This document shows positions 47,595 through 58,141 of a stretch of DNA of 64,000 bases, one piece after another. This DNA comes from Siphonodentalium dalli (taxonomy: Eukaryota > Mollusca > Scaphopoda > Gadilida > Siphonodentaliidae). The translations under genes were made by a program, and so were the position numbers. The notes below the pieces were generated by a model that saw nothing but the letters and a program-made list of their open reading frames with translations, had not been told where the DNA came from and did not search any database. The stretch lies in assembly GCA_032622095.1 (NCBI GenBank), contig CP136066.1, positions 175,647,164 to 175,711,163 of the forward strand. The letters run 5' to 3'. Positions within the stretch are counted from its first letter, which is position 1, and each line of letters starts with the position of its first letter.

Positions 47595-47720
47595 CAGTAA
47601 TGCTCTAATTAATCGACCCCTTAACCACAGCATAATTATGGGTAACTTTTCAGGATTTAGTCGGAAATATGGCTTGTTGCCATTCATCGGAAAGCTCTAT
47701 GATTAATTAGAGCATTACTG
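47595..47720. mobile_element. Tc1/mariner-like MITE, deletion derivative
   Basis: Starts CAGTAATGCTCTAATTAATC and ends GATTAATTAGAGCATTACTG. The left interior matches the family through CCATTCATCGGAAAGCTC, but most of the right arm is deleted. Flanks are AA and CA rather than TA. Confidence 0.8.
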
Positions 47721-48360
47721 CACCAGTAACTATTCGATCAACTATTATGAACTAAGTCTGGTAAAATGAATTATTTAACTGTTCATTTCTTTAAAGGTAC
47801 TCCGAATTAACGCTCCTAAATTACTATTTCTTTGGCTTCGGGGGTAAAAAATATTATGACAGATCCGTTATAACGAACCAAAGCCGGACGCTTTGGGTCG
47901 TATATCGACTACATGTATATCTGATTTTGTGACGTCACCAATTATTAACGCCACCGGTGTATACTGTTGGGCAAATATTAGAAATTGGTTATTTTGGGAC
48001 GCGTTAAAGTTGTACTGCGACCCCGATTCCGGTAAAAGTTGTAGTTGGAATGTCCAAGTTCGAGAAAGTTCTATTGACTATGGCGATGATTTGAGAAGCT
48101 TTATTGTTTTAGGATATTGTAGAAATTGAGCTATAGCGATGGGATATCTCGCAGGACAACACATTTCGGGTTTTCGTGGGGTGTGTATTCGCTGGATGTC
48201 TTAAAGTTGCAGTATGTAACTATTATGACCGCGTTAATTGCGTTCGATGTTTAGGTATGAACAATGGCTGGGCCACACACACTTGAAGATTTTATGGCGG
48301 GAACCCAATTTGTTATTCGCATTTAGAAGCTTTCTGGTTTGGTGAATGAAAAACCTGCAG
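47721..48360. other. No gene identified
   Basis: A 78-codon frame (47893-48129) has no recognisable features. Probably non-coding. Confidence 0.35.
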
Positions 48361-48364
48361 TAAT

Positions 48365-48600
48365 AAGCCGTAGTTTTTTGTAATAATTTGAAGGATTAGT
48401 TGTTTTAACGGAATTATGAGGCCATGTAACCAATATATTTTAAATTATAATTTATATTTATGGCTAATAATATATTTTAGATTATAATTTATATTATATA
48501 GTTTTTTGTAATAATTTGAAGGATTAGTTGTTTTAACGGAATTCTGAGGCCATGTAACCAATATATTTTATATTATAATTTATATTTATGGCTAATAATA
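48365..48600. repeat. Tandem duplication of about 120 bp
   Basis: AGTTTTTTGTAATAATTTGA and GAGGCCATGTAACCAATATA occur twice (about 48372 and 48499), each copy ending in ATTTATATT or similar and GGCTAATAATAT. The second copy runs into the shared terminus at 48563-48641. Confidence 0.8.
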
Positions 48601-48641
48601 TGATCTTGGTGGCGTTACCATTTCTGACTATGGTTTTCTTG
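48563..48641. repeat. Right copy of the shared repeat terminus
   Basis: Same about 80 bases as 26322-26404, ending TATGGTTTTCTTG exactly where the LINE endonuclease half begins. Confidence 0.8.
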
Positions 48642-50228
48642 TTAATCCTTGTTTCTGGGTGATTGAGAGTTCCCCTTTATCATAAGCTTCATTGAGTGAT
48701 TCACATAGAATTGGGCCTAAGTCAAGCCTGAAAAAAATCCAAAACTCATATGGGTATCCATCTAGTCCGCTGCATTTATCATTTTGCGATCGCTTCAACG
48801 CACAAGTTAGTTCAATTAGAGTTATTGGTCGTTCTATACTGTTGGCAGTGTCGTGGGACAATATTGTATGGTCTTTTTCAAGAATAGTATGAATATCAAG
48901 TTTGTTTATGTTTTTCGATGCATATAAATTTTCGTAAAAATGTCTAGCTTCTTGCATTATGTCTGATTGTTTGTCAATGTTTTTACCAGTGGAGTCGGTA
49001 AGGTTGCATAGAGTTTTCGATATAGAATTGCGTTTTTCTAGATTGAGGAAATATTTTGTTGGTTTTTCACCTTGTTCAATCCATTTGGCTCTTGATCTTA
49101 CCATTGCCCCCTTCGTGTCTTCTTTTCTTATTTCGTAAAGATCAGTGTCAATTTTTTGTATTTTATCTAGTAATTCGTCTTTATTTTTTGTATCTAAGTT
49201 ATTGTTATCTATTTCAATTTCGAGCAATATTTTTGATCTATTCAGTTCATTTTCTTTCATCTGTCGTTCTTTCTTTCGTTTCGACGCAAAATGTAAAGTC
49301 TCGCCTCTAATATCTAGCAAAAGGGTGTCCAGAAATAAACGTTTACTTGATTTACATGTAACCTGTGGTTTATTCCATTCATCGGTATATATTTTATATC
49401 CGTATCTTGATTTATTATTCTCTATCGTAGATTTGACCAGTTCGGCATATTTGTCATCACGGAGTAAGGAGGTATTAAATTTCCAAAAGCCACGACCTCT
49501 GTCGATTGTACTTAGTTTAAGCGTAAGAGTTATTAACGAGTGATCTGAGCGGTATCCAGGTACTATGTCGGTTCCTGCTCCAACTAGGCTGAGTATATCT
49601 TCAGATGTCATAAAGTAATCTAACCTAGCCATTTTTACAGGGGACTTTTTTTTCGCCATGTATAGCGTTGTTTCTCCTTGTTATTGGCCCTCCAAGCGTC
49701 TACCAAATCAAGCCTGTCGACAAGGTCGCCCACTGCCAATTTATCTCGTGGATTGTTGATATGTTTATAATTATAAGTATCCATCGATTGGTCCTGAACC
49801 ATATTCCAATCGCCACATATTATTATTTGGGTGTTACCGACTTTAAGAAGCTTATCCTTCACATTATTGTATAACTCAGGGTTATCTTCGTTTGGGCCGT
49901 ATATATTAGCTATAGTCATTCTAAGTTTCTCAACAGTTACGTCAATTATTATGTAATTTCCAGAGACATCTTTAATAGAGTTGTGTATTTCGAAGTCGAG
50001 ATTTTGACTGAATAAAATGGCCACACCTCGTGACTGAGATGAAAAAGAAGCCAATTCTGTTTTAAACCCCCATTCAGATGATATGCATATTTCCATTTCC
50101 TTTGTAAAGTGAGTGTCTTGTAAACAATAAATTGATGCATTGTGCGTTCGGAGATATCGGAATACATCGCGGTGTTTTTCTGCACAATTCAAACCTCGGC
50201 AATTTGAAGACAGTATTTTTATAGACAT
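48628..50228 (-). pseudogene. Tx1/L1-like LINE ORF2, endonuclease half
   Basis: Begins MSIKILSSNCRGLNCAEKHR (50228), the endonuclease N-terminus. It continues with LQDTHF, the catalytic IICGDWNMVQD and, after a one-base slip in an A-run near 49650, GYRSDHSLI. The endonuclease nicks target DNA for target-primed reverse transcription. It proceeds through RAKWIEQGEKPTKYFLNLEK, the start of the polymerase part, to NEAYDKGELSITQKQGL. It then stops abruptly in non-LINE sequence at 48641. The next expected residues, ITLIPKK, are found 24.66 kb away at 23982. Exact complementarity of the two ends and shared strand indicate one element cut in two. Confidence 0.92.
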
Positions 50229-51146
50229 GATAACTTAAGAGTATGCAGACACCCGAAACGTCGACACAGAACAAAGACAATGACATTAATTAATTCAGTC
50301 AATGAAGAACAATAATATATTGAGTCGCTGGAATAAAGGTCTACCATACAAATCATGCACACTGATACACACACACACACACTGTATATAAAATAGAAAC
50401 AAAACAAGTTTAATTGACTTCCGATGCGAAGTTACCATGACTGGGTCTCTGGGCGACCGCCCTCGTTCACCATTAAAACAAAACGCTGAAATAATCGGTC
50501 CTAAATCCCACTTATGATACCCACATATCAAAACAAGTGTCGTTATTATGGTATGAAATAATTTTAGTGGGGAAAACCAATTGGATAAACATCATTATCC
50601 TTGAGCCATATAGAATAATTGCCACTATGTTACAATCGATGTATAATTTCAGCCTAGAACTGCATTAAAGTAACCATTCTAATATTCCTTTTACTCTGAT
50701 TGTTGCAAAAGATACCAGTATCATTTGTACAAACCATCTGAAAGTACTTCGTGTAATGCTGAAAAATGGACATTTTCTTGCAGAAAAACAATTGATAGTC
50801 AATTGGAGCTGATAACCGTCTTTTGATATATTAACGCATACCAAACGTGATTATGTCGAATACTGCTGAGTATAGCATGGACAGCTTATGAAACTGCATA
50901 TTGTAGGGAAGATTTGAGAGACTATTCATATAATACGCGTACACGTTACATGCCGAAAATGCCTCACCCTCTCCACTATAAATCATATCTCGATTCAACT
51001 GTGTGGGGAAGGAGCGGTTTTGGTATAAAAATAGAAAATCGATATTACCACATTCGTTCGTCGACCACGTGATCATGGTTTGTTTTGAGCTCGCTGGAGT
51101 TCGTGACAAGCGCAGAATACACCTATTGTTATCTTGATTGGCGAAG
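50229..51146 (-). other. Presumed LINE 5-prime region
   Basis: Lies between the LINE ORF2 start and the right target duplication. No ORF1 was recognised; a minus-strand frame of 92 codons (51109-50831) has no known motif. A CA repeat lies at about 50370-50382. Confidence 0.45.
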
Positions 51147-51162
51147 ATGTCCGGATATCTAC
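51147..51162 (+). repeat. Right copy of 16-bp target duplication
   Basis: ATGTCCGGATATCTAC, identical to 17403-17418. The gene reading continues in frame from here. Confidence 0.8.
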
Positions 51163-51730
51163 CGAGGGGTTAGCAGGGCTCGTACCAAACGTCATCTTGG
51201 GTGACGGGAAATACGTGTTGGCTGATCCTGTCAGAGACATGTGTGAAGACATATTTGGAAAAACATACATGGAGACTGAAGGATTCTCAAAGGTTGGAAA
51301 GACACACACTGGGCGACACTACGCCATGGACATTGTGCCACAACTGATACTCAGCGGTGTACGACAGATCGTTCGCTCAGTCGCTGCACGTGACAGGTCA
51401 TGGCCATCAGACGACATTATATCGATAATAAGCACCGGATAATTCCACCATGCAGCACGACCTGCTCCAATGCCAACAGACCCGGACCATGAGCACGATT
51501 TCTGTATGTCGTTCGCTAAGGCAGAAGTCGTGCTGTTGAGAACAATGTCCGTTAACCAGCAACTCAGTATAACGCTTTTGAAGGGAAAACAAAATAGCAG
51601 GAAGGTATGCGGTTTTTTGGCATCTGGCATTTTCGGGAACCCATCACCTCCAAACCTGCAAATTTCACTAATGTTGGTCCGAAACCGCATAAAACACTAC
51701 TTATTTTGCTCATACAACTGGGAACTTTAG
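51147..51730 (+). pseudogene. Mab-21/cGAS-like nucleotidyltransferase, C-terminal piece of split exon
   Basis: Continues the exon at 17150-17418 in the same frame: VRISTEGLAGLVP, then YAMDIVPQLILSGV (Mab-21 proteins have an aspartate and a DxVP here), RSWPSDDIISII, and HDFCMSFAKAEVVLL, the conserved alpha-helical segment usually written W-x-SF-xx-AE-xx-LL. IKHYLF near the end resembles the conserved SYxLKTxLF stretch. An in-frame TAA at 51440-51442 interrupts the domain, so the gene would be dead even without the insertion. A possible splice donor, AAG|GTATGC, is at 51604/51605; otherwise the frame stays open to 51730. Confidence 0.78.
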
Positions 51731-51799
51731 TCCAAATGACAGTTTATCCAATATTAACAGCTGTGTTTTGATGAAAACTGAACCAGATAACTTTACACC

Positions 51800-52735
51800 A
51801 TATAGTTTTCTATGACGATATATCAAACAAATGTGCCAGTGTGTGCATGAAGCATTAGGAGCCTCTGTTGATCGGAGTTGAGATCTCTAGACGAACTTAG
51901 AACTCGCGTGTATTCAGCGTAACTATTATTATATTATTATATTCACATTCAATAACGAATTCTACACATCTTAGTTTCAATGTTCTGTTCAATAATATAT
52001 ACCTTTCGCACAATGAACACGTACCGATAAGGATTACAAATGGCTAATACTAGTCGTAAGTTTGTTGGACGGTCAAAACATAATTCTCAGAATAAACTCA
52101 AAAATGCGTTTAAAATGCATCTGTACATCAGCTAACTATGTGAGTAGTAAAAACTTTGTTAAAGAAGTTGACATTATGCAGACAAAATCACATGACGGCG
52201 TTCAAATAACAATGATTGTCATTTGTGTGTTAATCCGAATGCCATCATGTCATGTTGTCTGAATAATGTCAACAGAAGAAGGCCTAAGGCATTACATTAT
52301 CTCACAAGAATACACCATAAAGGTAATTGTACCATTACATGTGGAAGTACAGGAATTTTACTTCTCTTTGCGGTAGCTTTGATACAGATGCATTTTATAC
52401 GCAATGTTGTCCTTTATATTCTGGCACCAGGTAGTTATCTATGATGATATGCCTGAAAAAGATATCAAACAAATGTGCCAGTGTGTGCACGCAGCCTTAG
52501 GAGCCTCTGTTCATCGGAATCGAGATCTCTAGACAAACTTAAGACTTAGGACGTGTATTCAGCGTAACTGTTATTATATTCACATTCAATAACGAATTCT
52601 ACACATCTTAGTTTCAATGTGCTGTTCAACAATAGACACCTTTCGCATAATGAACACGTACTAATAACGAGTACAGATGGCTAATAATAGTCGTAAATTT
52701 GTTGGACGGTCAAATATTTTTCGCAGAATTAACTA
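51800..52735. repeat. Direct repeats of about 290 bp
   Basis: Copies at about 51810-52085 and 52455-52735 share ATATCAAACAAATGTGCCAG, TTCAGCGTAACT and GTTTGTTGGACGGTCAAA. They are separated by about 370 bp of unique sequence. Could be diverged terminal repeats of an element; no coding evidence. Confidence 0.8.
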
Positions 52736-53491
52736 CCTTACTCGTATTTAAGTTCGCGCAGTACTATTTTTCGCTCAGTTTTGAATTCGCGCACTTTAAA
52801 TTCGCACACCTATCTGCGCGAATTCAAAACTGACAAAAATATTTTCGCAAAAGTATGATCACACTTTCAGTTCTCAGTCGTTTCTGAAGATAAACGTGTA
52901 TAATAAACACGATCACAATGGATTTACAGCGTGGAAAACATAACTGAATCATCATTTTGTTGCGATGATGGATGTTTATATGCTTCAAATAATGACACTG
53001 ATATTGAAGTAGTTATATATGGACTGGACATAAATGCAATGAACTCGAAAACAGAAAAAGACAACGCGAAGGCAACGGATTTCAGAAAAATCAACACTTA
53101 GTTTCCGGTTGTGATGACATAGCTATATAACGCAGACTCCATGTATGGCCACGCTGTCATCCCAGGGTGGTGAATGTGGGTGCTTTCTTGCATATACAAT
53201 GTAGAATATGTGCGTTTCTTAGAAGCATTTTAACAATTTTCGACGTTACCATTATTTGTACGTCGTTTGGCATTGGGTATAGGTTGATCGACTATAACAT
53301 AGGCCTACATAGGCGTACTTGTCTATGCAGTGTCCAACGTTTCGTAATGTATGTAATTCATCGACATAACTCTTTTGTTTTCCCTGTCGTGTATTTTAAA
53401 TTCAGAGTCGTACTATTTTTCGCTCAGTTTTAAATTCGCGCACTGAAGGGTGCGCGAAAATAGTGCTGGGCGAATTTAAATACGAGTACGG
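52736..53491. mobile_element. TA-flanked TIR element
   Basis: 756 bp. Ends CCTTACTCGTATTTAAGTTC and, read inward from the right, CCGTACTCGTATTTAAATTC, flanked by TA (52734-52735 and 53492-53493). Subterminal CTATTTTTCGCTCAGTTTT blocks occur at both ends. No transposase. TA flanks suggest Tc1/mariner mobilisation. Confidence 0.75.
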
Positions 53492-53493
53492 TA

Positions 53494-54930
53494 TACACTA
53501 GTCCGTCTGAGAGAAAATCGTTTCGTTCAAATTTCTTGCCACTCACCGTATGTTGATATGATTCTGTTTACCGTGATTATTTTGTACTTAATTAAGTTGT
53601 TATCAGGTCATAGTCAGTGGTAATATCGATGTGTTATTAAAGTCACAGGTCATAGTCAGTGGTAAGTTCGATATGCTATTAAAGTCACATGGCGATTTGC
53701 GCTCCAAAATACACATAATATTATTCACCTTTGAATTGTTCCCAGGATGGAAATAGGTCGATACATATCTAAACTACTTTTCTTCGAGCATTTTGTAACC
53801 AAAAAAATACGCATTGCAGTTATGAAAAATACAACTATGAACACGGTGTTGGGGTCCCAAACAAAAATCAGCCATTTACACGACATGGAACGGAAAAGAG
53901 CGTTATGTGTTAGCCTATTCCTGATATGGTAGAAATAAAGAGCGTTTGTCTGACTTCTGGCGAAAATTTGAAAACAGCATTGAAAATGGTATGTGAGCAT
54001 ATGAAGCCGGTATATCAATATTTGGAGCATTTATGTACTTCTGGTATCCGCCCCTTCAAATTACGTAAACAGAATTTGGCGGTTCGAATGACCCATATGC
54101 GTTTAATTAATAGCATAAACATAAATAAACATACAACCGATTAACATATACTGATAAGACATGCGGGTGCCGACGGGTTCCGAACAGCTATTCGAATCCG
54201 TAAAATTCACTTGGGGCAACACAAAAAAAAAACAAAAAACAAAACAAAACAAACAAAAAAACCTTTCGCGAAACGTAACGGCCACGATTAGGATTATTGA
54301 ACAGTTTGGATTTTATAAATAATAAACCGATCGAGATTGTACGAAACGTCGAATGAGTTAGCACTAATGTCGTTGTGTAGACAGCAGATGGAGAACAAGC
54401 TGAATGGGGTGCAGCGACTCACACCCTCAACTTTGGTTAAATTTTTCAATAGTTGGAAATTTATACCTGACAAAACATTATAGCTGGAACATTCACACCA
54501 GCAATACATTGAAATTTTTCTCATAGTTTTAATTTCAGACAGTTAATTAGCGGGGATTTTGTATTTTTATTTTTACTAAGATTTGGATATTTTCCTATAC
54601 TGTTGGTCATATTGAAAGGGAAATGGCCATCAGTTGGACGTTGTCCAAGCTTAGGGAGGCAGTGTGTCAGGTTGGCAATTTCCAACAATTTGACAGCTTG
54701 ATGACTGTCTGGATGCTAATCGTTTATTTTCATGTTCAGATTTCAAAATGATGAATGTATAGCGTGTGTTTTTTTTTCGCGCCTGTGTGTCAGATACGAA
54801 CACATTATATATTTCTGGATGCAATTATATTCTGGAGAATATTATATATGGATGAACAGGGCACATCTATCGCCCTCCCCCTCTCTCTCTCTCTTCTCGT
54901 TAACACCAACAATAACAAACGCTATATCTA
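53494..54930. other. Non-coding, minor repeats
   Basis: A 42-bp duplication (AGGTCATAGTCAGTGGTAA) at about 53604-53690. GAAATAAAGAGCGTTTGTCTG near 53933 is a remnant of the TTAA-element family. No gene. Confidence 0.45.
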
Positions 54931-54932
54931 TT

Positions 54933-55185
54933 GACCAGTCGAGTCGCATCAATTGACCACACCAGAGCAGTTCAGATTAAAGTCGAGTCACATCAATTGA
55001 CCAGACCAGAGCGGTCCAGATTAAAGTAGAATCCACATCAATTGACCAGACCAGACCAGAGCAGTTCAGATTAAAGTCGAGTCACATTAATTGACCCTAC
55101 CAGAACAGTACAGATTAAAGTCGAATCCACATCAATTGACCAGACCAGACCAGAGCAGTTCAGATTTAAGTCGATCACCGGACTG
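54933..55185. repeat. Minisatellite of about 50 bp, five units
   Basis: Units of CATCAATTGACCAGACCAGA, GCAGTTCAGATTAAAGTCGA, with a small internal duplication (CCAGA) in some copies. Confidence 0.9.
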
Positions 55186-56039
55186 GCTCCGTTGACATGG
55201 ACCGATTTGAACAGACCGGCGATCAAAGCTCGCCGATTTCGAAGGGGTCAACTGCTATATGAGCTTTAATGCGGGGCAGTGGGTTGCCCGAAGTGGCCCA
55301 TGTTGCGTAGACTAATGTGCCGAAGTTACCGAGAGAGACGATGAGCTAAAATAAAAAGCGGTGCCCCTGGTGTTTTACTGAGGTTGCGCACATAATTTGC
55401 AGGGAAACTGATAAATTGTTCATTTTGTCAGAATATAAAACAGAGCTAATATTATTGTGGTTGTGTAGCTTTGAAAGTTTTATTTCGTTTAATTACATGC
55501 TGGTAGTATATGCCTTTAATGTTATCTTACGTTTCCAGACAAAAGTTAACGGGCCGTTACTCTATACTCAAGTATGCCTGGTTACTTCTATTCGGTATCG
55601 CTTTGTTAGCATTTTGAATACTGGTTAATGTTACAGCCAAAAAGATTATTTTATTTGCCCAAGTATGACGAAGACGTGAAGTCATACCAGTGTAAACTGG
55701 CGCTAAATTGTCGCCTTGACTTTGTGAACCGAAAACGCACATTGTAAAGTAAATGCGAGGGATCAAACTTAATATCAATTTCATATCAACAGGATGCACC
55801 AAATGTCTACTGAGACATATATATCTGCCCTAAGGTAAGTAAGGAATTCGGAATTTGTTATCATTTTATACACAAATCCAGTTTTTGTATGTTAACGTTC
55901 GTTGTAAACACCGCTGTCTGGGTCAGGGGATGAAATGGATACTAAAATACGTCAAATAGCTACACTGATACAACTCTCTGATTGATGAAATGCTTGTATA
56001 TTTAAGGCACATATATCCCCTTCATGGCGCCCGACGCAT
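55186..56039. other. No gene identified
   Basis: Nothing recognised on either strand. Confidence 0.4.
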
Positions 56040-56215
56040 GAATATTATATCTCCCTCACACTCCCTTCGCGTGTCAATATCTCTCACGATATCCATCCCT
56101 CCCCGTCGGCTGCATGTATATATCTCTGTCGCGACCACACTCCCTTCGCGTGTCTATATCTCACGATATCCATCCCTCCCCTCTGTCGCGATCACACTCC
56201 CTTCCCATTCGGCTA
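56040..56215. repeat. Short tandem repeat, CACTCCCTTCGCGTGTC type
   Basis: CACTCCCTTCGCGTGTC, ATATCTC, ACGATATCCATCCCTCCCC recurs twice, plus a partial third copy. Confidence 0.8.
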
Positions 56216-56277
56216 TCTATATCGTTTGGTTTTAATGATATTGTATGTGGTACAATTAAGTAGAGATTACCTATGAG

Positions 56278-56374
56278 TTTTGGTTTAATACCCGGAGTAT
56301 CTCATGAGTGGCTACAAGGAAATTATGTATTTCCATGTAGCCACGAATGAGATAATCCGGGTATTCAACCAAAG
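56278..56374. repeat. Palindrome with about 40-base arms
   Basis: GGTTTAATACCCGGA through GTGGCTACAAGGAAAT pairs with ATTTCCATGTAGCCAC through CCGGGTATTCAACC. Confidence 0.85.
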
Positions 56375-57503
56375 GCCGTATAGACAGTGGAACAGCAGAT
56401 ACCGGAACAAATAGGTCCAACCATGTCGGAGAGTAACAAACTGAAACACATATCAAAATGTTCGTCTCGATTGAGCGGATAGCATGCCGATGTTGCCTTT
56501 TTGTGAGATGTTGTACGATTGTTTATTTTTTTTAGGTAAAACAGGCTACATGTTATAAGAGTTCTGTTGCGTAATTCAACGGTTTGTGGTTTATTTTGGG
56601 GTAAAACTCACTTTTTTGGTGATGAGGGGGGGGGGGGGGGAGTCAGTGGCCAAATACGAAACATGTATATACACTATTTGTTTGTACATAAATGAGTACT
56701 GGATCATGTTTATTATATGCCAGGTTATGTAGGTATAGGCTTATTTGCTTGGTTCTTTGATTGGCTACATTGTTTCAGACTGATTTCTCATTTCTTGATG
56801 ATTTCACCCATATTTTACAATTGAGGGTCAAATAATTTAGGCAAGATTTAACTTAAATAAGGGTGGAAACAGGCTTTTGTGTTCTCTAGATCGTGGTAAT
56901 ATGAATTTTTTTTCAGGTTGCAGCCAGTTGCTGTTTCTGTAAAACAGGCCAAAACTTATGTTTATGAAATAAATGAATCAATGTCAAAACATAAGCATTA
57001 AGTGAAGTTTTGCTATATATTAGGCCAACAACCAGCATGCCGAAACTCAAATACATGAACACATCTAGGTGTAGGTTATGTAACCTTGATACTTGTGTAA
57101 CTTAAAATATTCTTTGACAAATCATGCAAACGATACACACCTCTTCCACTAACCTCATAACAATGAAAATCGGGCTCGCAAATTACGTTTACGTTTCCTC
57201 ATATATTACAGCTATAATTTAAGTGTTCTATGTAATAAATGTCACAGATAATGCACTGCGATTTGGTCGTGAATGGAATTCAGATGGAAAGCAATATTTT
57301 GATTGAAGGTCACACAATTGTTGCATGTGAATCAGTGATAACAGGAATTGGAGTTCAAGAAGAGCTGCGTGCAGATTTGTGGTCATGCGTGAACTCTGTC
57401 AACCATTATCGAAACATGAGATACACTAAAATAAAGCAATAATGGAACTGAGATAACCAGACCATAATCTGTGCGAGCCCAGATTTTTGGGGAAATAACT
57501 TTT
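56375..57503. other. No gene identified
   Basis: Contains a poly-G run (about 56626-56640). A 67-codon frame at 57239 has no family features. Confidence 0.4.
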
Positions 57504-57805
57504 TAGCTCAACTGAGATGAAATCTCCGGTGGAGCTATGGTCATCACTCTGCGTCCGTCGTCCGTCCATTCGTTCATCCGTCCGTGTGGATATTCCCTCG
57601 GTGTCTCACATTCAAATTTGTTCAATTGAGGTCACTATGTCATATAGTTGTGAAGCCAGGACCATAGTAATTCTTAAAACGACTTCTCCTCAATAACTAT
57701 CAGAGCTATTCATCTTATATATGGTGTGTGACTGGGTCAAATATGGTCGGAGCCAAGGACATAACTCTAAAAAAAATTGTTTTAGGATTGAACAACTTGC
57801 TCAAT
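57504..57805 (-). repeat. Inverted copy of the 41140-42580 dispersed repeat
   Basis: CTCCGGTGGAGCTATGGTCA, CGTCCGTCGTCCGTCC, then the ACTTCTCCTCAATAACTATC and TGACTGGGTCAAATATGG words, all reverse complements of the 42.2-42.56 kb end. It is interrupted by the MITE that follows. Confidence 0.75.
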
Positions 57806-57809
57806 TTAA

Positions 57810-58137
57810 CCTCTTCGCTGCTATGACGTCCGTATATATTACGGACGTAAAAGTGCACGCCGTGTGCTATATGGTCCGTAGGTACTACGGACCTACTTCA
57901 GCACACTAGAAGTAGGCCATTATACATAACTGGAACTCAGAGATTAGTGCATCGGAATAACTGTATCTCGACGTTTCAAACAGTGCATGATTTTCCACGA
58001 TTGTGAACAATAATAGCCGTTCAGCTGAGTCACTTTATGGTTCTTTTGACATTCCCGCTATATTTTCCCACTGGAAAATGCCAATAACGTCAACAGCCCA
58101 GCACACGACGTCATAACGTCATTTAGCAGCGAAGTGG
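57810..58137. mobile_element. piggyBac-type MITE
   Basis: TTAA at 57806-57809 and 58138-58141. Terminal inverted repeats CCTCTTCGCTGCTATGACGT and CCACTTCGCTGCTAAATGAC. 328 bp, non-coding. TTAA plus CCNC ends fit piggyBac mobilisation. Confidence 0.9.
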
Positions 58138-58141
58138 TTAA

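Larger units (their letters stand above)
23983..48641. other. 24.66-kb block inserted in the LINE ORF2
   Basis: The LINE reads GAGTAATTA up to 23982 and resumes TTAATCC at 48642; joining them through one TTA restores the codons between QKQGL and ITLIPKK. TTA (23980-23982 and 48642-48644) is therefore a candidate 3-bp target duplication. The edges read TTACCGCCACGCC on the left and CTATGGTTTTCTTG on the right and are not inverted repeats. Contents are listed separately and include a host-like exon. Confidence 0.75.
17419..51146 (-). mobile_element. 33.7-kb nested insertion in the Mab-21 exon, probably founded by a Tx1-like LINE
   Basis: Bounded by the 16-bp direct repeats at 17403-17418 and 51147-51162. 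Read on the minus strand it contains a LINE endonuclease (50228-48628), then its reverse transcriptase half (23982-21700), and it ends in a hairpin plus poly-A at 17419-17466. Simplest model: a Tx1-like LINE inserted into the exon by target-primed reverse transcription, and later insertions enlarged it, chiefly a 24.66-kb block at 23983-48641. Not every segment (for example 17.47-21.7 kb) can be shown to be LINE sequence, so the LINE being the founder is inference. Confidence 0.65.

Noticed and set aside
50831-51109. 92-codon minus-strand frame as LINE ORF1
   Set aside because: No coiled coil, RRM or zinc knuckle seen. It is too short for a Tx1-type ORF1.
17147-51162. Interpretation of the two Mab-21 pieces as ordinary exons separated by a 33.7-kb intron
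   Set aside because: The 16 shared bases at both edges and the poly-T directly after the first copy fit an insertion. There is no GT donor at 17419.
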